Shown here: one piece after another, positions 1 through 4,285 of the stretch
Layout: the number at the start of each line of letters is the position of its first letter
How positions within the stretch are numbered: position 1 is the first letter of the stretch
Assembly: GCA_003509235.1 (NCBI GenBank)
Contig: DONH01000327.1
Span: 1-7,060 of the forward strand
Direction of reading: 5' to 3'
DNA: 7,060 nucleotides
From: Planctomycetaceae bacterium
GTDB lineage: Bacteria; Planctomycetota; Planctomycetia; Pirellulales; UBA1268
The notes under the pieces: model-generated
What the model was told of the DNA's origin: nothing
Database searches by the model: none
Seen by the model: only the letters and a program-made list of their open reading frames with translations
Program-made: the position numbers and the translations under genes

Positions 1-944
1 TGATCAGCTTCTTTACCAAGTTGTGCTGAGTAAAAGAGGCGAGACGATGCTCCGAAGTCAGAAAATGGCGTGTCACCCGGATACTGGAACTCCTTCGGAA
101 GTCGACATGCATAGCATGCCAGGGCATGGGCATGTTGAATATCATCAGAGTCGGTACAGATTCTTGCAAAACGAAGCACTGCTTGGAGGTGTGAGGCGTC
201 TACATGAATGCTCTCTTCGTTCAGAAGGCCACCTACGGTTGCTAGAAGATCGACGAGAGTACCTTTACGACTCTTTATTTTATTTACTTGGTTCGTATCA
301 ACAAGCTTTCGCTCAATGAGGTCTCTAGCCAAATTTTCAAACACCTCTTCATGGAGATGGTGGATCATGATTTTTGCAACAGGTTCCTGTTGCGTTGGTG
401 GAAGTCCAGCAACTGACTGTTCGTATGCTGTGACTGCATTGCATGTTCCCTGAGCAGCCAGCATCACACGGATGCCAAGGGCAGGGTCGAGGTTTTCCCA
501 AAGCGATAATTGAATGATTTCCTGAAGCGGTTGATACTCTTCTTCATCAGCCACAGCGTCTTCTTGTTCAAGAATCTGAGACGCGATTTGCCTGAGTTTG
601 TTTGCGACCTCATGTGGTTCAACAGCTGCTCGCAGATACATCCACCCAGAAGCAATCTGCCCTTCATCAAAGAGCTTCCAGCCCACTTCTCGACACGCGG
701 CAATTGTTTCCTCATCAAGTGTTTTCTTGGTCACCTTATCAGTATCTGCAATAGGTCCAACAAGAGGGAGTCCAAGAGCTGCACGGGCTCGTAGCAAATG
801 AGCATCAAACAGGCTATGCCAACGACAAGAATGGCGAAGTGAATTCTCAAGTTTTTGAAACATTGCATCGATACCATTTGCCTCCAGAGTTGCGGTCAGC
901 TCTGTAGCAAGCGAGGCTGTGTCTATTGAGTTGTCGTCAGGCAT
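1..944 (-). CDS. unrecognised conserved-looking helical protein, 3' end outside window
   Basis: An uninterrupted frame of 314 codons runs from an ATG at 944-942 to the left edge, where it is still open, so the C-terminus is missing. I do not recognise the family. The protein (starting MPDDNSIDTA) has no signal peptide or membrane segment. It looks almost entirely alpha-helical, with helix-turn-helix pairs such as residues 80-108 (ACREVGWKLFDEGQIASGWMYL), which resemble TPR-like repeats without matching a clear consensus. It has an acidic stretch at 128-137 and a Cys-containing patch near 263-280 (CTDSD, ACYAC). The start lies only 4 bases after the stop of the upstream RNA methyltransferase gene and has no good Shine-Dalgarno, which suggests translational coupling at the end of an operon. 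A cytoplasmic role connected with RNA modification is a guess from context only. That the frame is coding is well supported by its length and normal composition. Confidence 0.8.
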   Translation of the reverse strand, partial: MPDDNSIDTASLATELTATLEANGIDAMFQKLENSLRHSCRWHSLFDAHLLRARAALGLPLVGPIADTDKVTKKTLDEETIAACREVGWKLFDEGQIASGWMYLRAAVEPHEVANKLRQIASQILEQEDAVADEEEYQPLQEIIQLSLWENLDPALGIRVMLAAQGTCNAVTAYEQSVAGLPPTQQEPVAKIMIHHLHEEVFENLARDLIERKLVDTNQVNKIKSRKGTLVDLLATVGGLLNEESIHVDASHLQAVLRFARICTDSDDIQHAHALACYACRLPKEFQYPGDTPFSDFGASSRLFYSAQLGKEAD

Positions 945-948
945 GTTT

Positions 949-1839
949 TTACGTGCTTTTAGGTTGGGGGTTCTCTAGTGACGCTTCTCGCTGCCGTAAT
1001 GATTCATATGCCAAGACGGCAGCTGTTGCCGAAACATTGAGGCTATCCGCAAGGCCAAGCATTGGCAGAGCAACAGTCTCTAAAGCTATGTTTTTCTTAG
1101 TAGCAGCTTCCAGCCAGAGAGAAGACAGCCCATGTGCTTCACTGCCAAGCAGGATGGCCGGTTGGTTTGCAAATTCAACTGCGTGCCAGCAAGTGGTACC
1201 ATCGGGCGTGGCGGCAACAATATTTTGCTTGCGAGAAATGCACCATTGCATGACTATGGCCGTTGTGTCGCATGCAATCGGCATGCTAAACACAGTGCCT
1301 AAGCTTGCTCGAATCACGGCTGGATTCGAAGCATCAGTTCCTTTTCCGCAAATAATAATGCCACCAAAGCCAGCGGCATCGGCTGTGCGAAAAATTGCAC
1401 CAAGGTTACCCGGCTTTTCAATTCCCTCGAGAATAAAAATCGGTGCATCTGAATGAGGCTCAAAGTGTGCTATCGAATCAGTTTGAAAACGCGCAACAGC
1501 AACGAGCCCTTCGTTGCGGTTTCCGAAAGCAATTTTTGAAAACGCTCGAGTGCTCAATGGTGTCAGCGAGGCTGTCTGGGAAGAAGCCTCACTGAGTAGC
1601 AATTCGAAATTCTTCTGATCAGTATCCGACAGCGTTAGGAATAAGTCAGCATCGAAGAATAACTCAACAATCTGTTTTTTAGCAGTCAGGCACCGCTTTA
1701 TTTCTCGTTGTCCATCAATGAGGGTGAGGCCTCTCTCCCGTCGAACGGATGCATCCCGCAGCTTCATGGTGGATCGAACACGAGCATTTGATGGGCTCAT
1801 GATCATTTCAGTCGTTGTTATTGATTGAAGCACCGACAA
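949..1839 (-). CDS. SpoU/TrmH-family RNA 2'-O-ribose methyltransferase
   Basis: A 296-residue protein of the SPOUT (alpha/beta knot) superfamily, which transfers a methyl group from S-adenosylmethionine to a ribose 2'-OH in tRNA or rRNA. The three SpoU motifs are present. Motif 1 is at 141-157 (EKPGNLGAIFRTADAAG) with the conserved Asn145 and catalytic-type Arg151. Motif 2 is at 230-237 (LLGSEAHG) with Glu234. Motif 3 is at 258-270 (LPMLGLADSLNVS), which forms the knot and SAM pocket. Residues 15-120 resemble the N-terminal substrate-binding domain of RlmB/TsnR-like enzymes (NARVRSTMKL, later GNRNEGLVAVA). The length fits that two-domain class. The start is a TTG, chosen because AAGGAG lies 9 bases upstream; ATG codons at residues 12 and 14 have no such signal. 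It is the middle gene of a three-gene minus-strand run. The exact RNA and nucleotide modified cannot be told from sequence. Confidence 0.92.
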   Translation of the reverse strand: MSVLQSITTTEMIMSPSNARVRSTMKLRDASVRRERGLTLIDGQREIKRCLTAKKQIVELFFDADLFLTLSDTDQKNFELLLSEASSQTASLTPLSTRAFSKIAFGNRNEGLVAVARFQTDSIAHFEPHSDAPIFILEGIEKPGNLGAIFRTADAAGFGGIIICGKGTDASNPAVIRASLGTVFSMPIACDTTAIVMQWCISRKQNIVAATPDGTTCWHAVEFANQPAILLGSEAHGLSSLWLEAATKKNIALETVALPMLGLADSLNVSATAAVLAYESLRQREASLENPQPKST

Positions 1840-1848
1840 TTCTGTGAT

Positions 1849-1854
1849 CTCCTT
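1849..1854 (-). promoter_or_regulatory. Shine-Dalgarno AAGGAG deciding a TTG start
   Basis: On the minus strand AAGGAG is followed by 9 bases and then TTG (1839-1837). It is one of the best ribosome sites in the window and lies in the 27-base gap after the upstream methyltransferase stop. It favours the TTG over ATG codons 11 and 13 codons further in. Confidence 0.7.
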
Positions 1855-1866
1855 TGTGAACTCATC

Positions 1867-2775
1867 TTATTGCGATGTGTCTCCAATGCCACTCGAGCGA
1901 GCAAACCCGCCGAGAGGGAGCTGTCGTCTGTGAAGATCCATGCATGAAAGTGGGCCACTGGAGATTGGTAGCATTCTCGATGATGCTGCTTGAAGTGTAG
2001 ATGTGAGTGCTGTTGCCAGTCGCTGATGGTGCCATCCAGGGGAGTGTGCAGTGAGGAGAATTGGCCCCTGTGCCATTGGAGAAAGCAACTGTGCGCAGCC
2101 TGTCAGGAGTGATACAAGATGCCTGTCGATAGAAAAGGCTTCTCCCTTGGGACCATGACCCCATGAGGGTGGATCAAGAACAAATCCATCGTATACGTTG
2201 CCACGAGTTCTTTCTCGTACGATAAATCTCTGCGCATCTTCGCAGATCCATCGAATAGATGCGGCGTCAAGATGAGAGGCCGTTGCGTTCCTTCGAGCTA
2301 GTTGGAGCGATTGACGCGAGCTGTCCACGTGCACAACCTCGGCGCCAGCCTGGGCTAAGGCGAGTGTAGCTGCACCTGAGTGTGCAAACAGCGAGAGCAC
2401 TCGACTCCCTTTTTGCGTTATCTGAGAAAGCCATTGCCATTGAGGTACCTGCTCCAGAAAAACCCCAACCTGTCCTGACGGTGATGGTCGCACATGAAGA
2501 TGAAGCGGACCGCCGTGAAGAGGAAACTCAATGTGCCATGGATCAGGCAGGGGAGCTGTGAACTTCCAATCACCAGTGCCTCGTCGCGATTCTCGAAAAA
2601 TGGCATGAGCCTCTTTCCAGAGTTCTGGGTTCTGCTGTCTGGCCGTTGTCGATGGCAGTGGCCGAATCAGAACGACATCCCCCATTTTTTCAAGACGATA
2701 GCCAGTTCCCGAGTGATCAACTCCAAAATCAAGAAGTGCTGGATCGGGCAACTTTTTCAAGGTAGATTCGTTCAT
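1867..2775 (-). CDS. class I SAM-dependent methyltransferase, RlmI/COG1092-like
   Basis: A 302-residue Rossmann-fold methyltransferase. SAM-binding motif I is at 126-134 (VLSLFAHSG), followed by acidic residue Asp151 after strand 2 (VVHVDSS), and then an acidic D180 (CEDAQRF) as expected for adenine contact. The catalytic-region motif DPPSWG is at 201-206. The C-terminal LPLGGFARS (287-295) is also typical of this group. The order and spacing resemble the catalytic domain of the 23S rRNA m5C methyltransferase RlmI and the RlmK domain of RlmKL. The N-terminal ~100 residues do not show a clear PUA domain, so it is shorter than RlmI (about 400 residues). Known relatives act on rRNA, so rRNA is the likeliest substrate, but the target base is not determined. 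It starts with ATG at 2775 without an obvious Shine-Dalgarno. It is probably the first gene of the operon with the SpoU gene, 27 bases downstream. Confidence 0.85.
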   Translation of the reverse strand: MNESTLKKLPDPALLDFGVDHSGTGYRLEKMGDVVLIRPLPSTTARQQNPELWKEAHAIFRESRRGTGDWKFTAPLPDPWHIEFPLHGGPLHLHVRPSPSGQVGVFLEQVPQWQWLSQITQKGSRVLSLFAHSGAATLALAQAGAEVVHVDSSRQSLQLARRNATASHLDAASIRWICEDAQRFIVRERTRGNVYDGFVLDPPSWGHGPKGEAFSIDRHLVSLLTGCAQLLSPMAQGPILLTAHSPGWHHQRLATALTSTLQAASSRMLPISSGPLSCMDLHRRQLPLGGFARSSGIGDTSQ

Positions 2776-2895
2776 AAGATGGGGCGGTAACTCAATGAGT
2801 TTTCGCTGACTGCTTTTGTTCCGTTACTCAACCACACCAGCACCCTGTTTATTAAACAAAAGATTCTTCTCCATTCTTGCATAAAGGAATTTCCA
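2776..2895. promoter_or_regulatory. divergent intergenic region with a 13-base palindrome
   Basis: This 120-base gap separates the minus-strand methyltransferase run from the plus-strand coiled-coil gene, so it must hold promoters for both. I see no convincing -35/-10 pair. A perfect inverted repeat TGTTTA-T-TAAACA lies at 2846-2858, 37 bases before the plus-strand start, and could be an operator. AAGGA at 2884-2888 is a good Shine-Dalgarno, 7 bases before the ATG at 2896. Confidence 0.4.
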
Positions 2896-3549
2896 ATGAA
2901 ACAAACGGCATTCGTTACAGTCACCATACTGGCTGGTCTCGTTATTGTCTTCCTTGCTCCGCAGTGGAGGCTGATTGCTGAAGAGCCACCTCGGCTACAG
3001 CGAGAAGGGAATAGGCCACCGGAAGGTCGTGGGCCAGAACGCACTGGTCGAGAACGAGAGCCAATGCACAATCATAAACCACCCAGTCATGAAGGTGGTC
3101 GAGGTCCAGTAGAAGGTGGTCCGGTAATGGATCGTTTGATGAGGCAGTTTGATGAGGTGATTGCACGGCTTGATCGTATTGAGCATCGTGTTGGTGCTGG
3201 ACACAATCCAAACGGCTACCGTCCACTACATGGGCCAGAGCACTTTGGAAATGAAGAGAGGATGAAAGAAGAAGATCGACGACACGATTTTGATCGTCAC
3301 ATGCGAGATGAGATACATGAACGAATACGACAGTCTGAAGAAATGGCAGAGCACGTTCATCGAACGCATGAAGAAATGCGAGAGCAACTTGAACAGCGTA
3401 TGCATCAAGCACGAGGAATGATGGGGCAGGCTCGAGAGCGGTTTATGGAACTCAACGAGCGGGTCGAAGAACTTGAGGAAGAGATGAAGGAGCTGCAAGA
3501 ACGGATCGAAGCACTTCACCCACCGGTAGCTGAAAAGGCAACCCAATGA
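2896..3549 (+). CDS. secreted or membrane-anchored His/Met-rich coiled-coil protein, function unknown
   Basis: A 217-residue protein that I cannot assign to a family. Residues 1-28 are a signal sequence or N-terminal anchor: Lys2, a hydrophobic core of about 17 residues (VTVTILAGLVIVFLAP), and no clean AxA cleavage site, so it may stay tethered. Residues 29-77 are disordered, rich in Pro, Gly, Arg and Glu. Residues 78-99 form a short amphipathic helix (LMRQFDEVIARLDRIEHRV). A longer charged coiled coil spans about 118-206 and ends in strong heptads (LNERVEELEEEMKELQERIEAL). It carries about 15 His and many Met, often as EEM or HM. By position and composition it faintly recalls periplasmic Spy/CpxP/ZraP-type chaperones, but no signature motif is seen and this is only a suggestion. 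The start is backed by AAGGA 7 bases upstream. It stands alone and is divergent from the methyltransferase operon. Confidence 0.85.
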   Translation: MKQTAFVTVTILAGLVIVFLAPQWRLIAEEPPRLQREGNRPPEGRGPERTGREREPMHNHKPPSHEGGRGPVEGGPVMDRLMRQFDEVIARLDRIEHRVGAGHNPNGYRPLHGPEHFGNEERMKEEDRRHDFDRHMRDEIHERIRQSEEMAEHVHRTHEEMREQLEQRMHQARGMMGQARERFMELNERVEELEEEMKELQERIEALHPPVAEKATQ

Positions 3550-3817
3550 GACGTGTAAGAAGAACTAAAAGCAGAAGCTGTAGAATTAGGAAAGAAGTAA
3601 TTCTTGTCACAGGATTTTTAAAAGCATGGTGCTGAATTTGAGGGCAAGTTCCTCAGGGCATCCTTTAAATAATTTGTTTTGTAATATGACGGGATAAACT
3701 ACATCGCATAGAGTCCTCCCGCTGATCGACCAGAACGGTCGGCGTTCATCCATCGCCATGGTATAAGATGAATTGCGACGCGGGTGTTTCCTTTTTCTGC
3801 GATTGGAGCACCCTTTG
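3550..3817. other. non-coding stretch before the gene fossil
   Basis: No supported gene. In the frame of the preceding coiled-coil gene, beyond its stop and a second stop at 3556-3558, codons 3559-3597 read EELKAEAVELGKK before TAA. This looks like a coiled-coil tail that is no longer translated, or chance. A 29-codon Arg-rich frame starts at an ATGA overlap (3546-3635), but it has no support. A short hairpin CGACC-AGAAC-GGTCG is at 3727-3741 with no T-run, so it is not a standard terminator. The rest probably holds the old promoter of the degenerate locus that follows. Confidence 0.4.
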
Positions 3818-3957
3818 ATGTTGCGAACCATTTTTGTTTTGCATTTCTCTGTCTTGCTGCAATTGCTCGACAAGGTGTCGCTGATACAAAAAAGATATCA
3901 TTCAATAAAGACATACGCCCGATCCTTTCTGATCGGTGCTTTAAGTGTCATGGCGGC
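3818..3957 (+). pseudogene. N-terminal remnant of a planctomycete cytochrome c (PSCyt1-type) gene
   Basis: Frame 3832-3966 reads a hydrophobic signal-peptide core ([18 protein letters not shown]), then [20 protein letters not shown] and a stop at 3964. The pattern SFNxDIRPILSxxCFxCHG, with its haem-binding CxxCH (codons 3937-3951), is the hallmark start of planctomycete cytochrome c proteins, usually about 700-1100 residues and followed by PSCyt2/PSD1 domains. Here it ends just after the motif. The likely original start is ATG 3818, with GGAG 9 bases upstream. It begins MLRTIF in another frame, and adding one T to the T-run at 3831-3835 joins it smoothly to the signal peptide, so a one-base frameshift is inferred. 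The intact family is exported and probably haem-bearing, but its role is not well established. This copy cannot make it. Confidence 0.8.
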
Positions 3958-4138
3958 AACGGATGACTACTCTTGCAATATTGTGACACCTATGCAAAAG
4001 GTGCATGTGCATGATCTCAACGCCACGATTCTCCACCTGATGGTTATTGATCATCTGCGACTCATTTGTTCCTATCAGGGGTGCGATTTTCGGCTGACTG
4101 ATGTTCATGGAGAAGTCGCCCACGGTGTACTCAGCTGA
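3956..4138 (+). pseudogene. C-terminal remnant of a DUF1501 gene
   Basis: This frame reads [10 protein letters not shown], then [23 protein letters not shown] and [11 protein letters not shown], ending in TGA at 4136-4138. From memory of the family, it matches the end of DUF1501 (sulfatase-like) proteins, typically [51 protein letters not shown]. About 60 of the usual 400-480 residues remain. Several conserved sites are changed: Tyr to Cys in YSYN, Gly to Val in the LGxDH region, Arg to Cys in QGRDF, and TPMQK in place of the short acidic-Pro linker. These suggest relaxed selection. DUF1501 genes commonly follow PSCyt/PSD1 genes in planctomycetes, so this piece and the cytochrome piece upstream are best read as the two ends of one deleted gene pair. 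Confidence 0.8.
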
Positions 4139-4285
4139 CATTTACGCACGATCTAATTGACAGAGGCAGAATTTGTTTGGACAAATCCAGAAAAGAACCA
4201 CTGGATTTCAATAGAAGAGCTTCGTTGCTGAATAAAAATTTTGGTAAAAATCAAAATAAGTAATACCGATGTTTTTTCGTGTAAG
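4139..4285. other. AT-rich intergenic spacer with overlapping inverted repeats
   Basis: This lies between the 3' ends of the convergent DUF1501 remnant and top6B. It holds ATTTGT-TTGG-ACAAAT (4171-4186) and, overlapping it, AAATCCAG-(10)-CTGGATTT (4183-4208). The two stems share bases 4183-4186 and cannot both form in full. Neither is followed by a T-run on either strand. No coding frame is supported. Confidence 0.4.
4230..4257 (-). terminator. possible weak intrinsic terminator of top6B
   Basis: Read on the minus strand, starting 28 bases after the top6B stop: ATTTTG (4257-4252), an 8-base loop, CAAAAT (4243-4238), then TTTTATTC (4237-4230). The stem is 6 base pairs with one G-C, so it is far weaker than a classical terminator. 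Its position and T-rich tail are the support. Confidence 0.3.

Noticed and set aside
926..1456. 176-codon plus-strand frame opposite the SpoU gene
   Set aside because: The minus-strand frame carries all three SpoU motifs, so this is a shadow frame.
2942..3546. Long minus-strand frames opposite the coiled-coil gene (2942-3412 and 3226-3546)
   Set aside because: They are antisense shadows of a repetitive charged coiled coil; the plus frame has the signal peptide and ribosome site.
3546..3635. 29-codon Arg-rich frame with ATGA overlap of the coiled-coil stop
   Set aside because: The A/G-rich DNA explains the Arg/Lys content, and it has no ribosome site beyond coupling and no known family.
3773..3817. 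Upstream extension of the hybrid frame to an ATG at 3773
   Set aside because: The ATG at 3818 has a GGAG site at the right distance and gives a sensible signal-peptide start; the extra 15 residues match nothing.
3699..3914. Minus-strand frames across 3607-3914
   Set aside because: They overlap the cytochrome remnant antisense, contain no known motif and lack ribosome sites.
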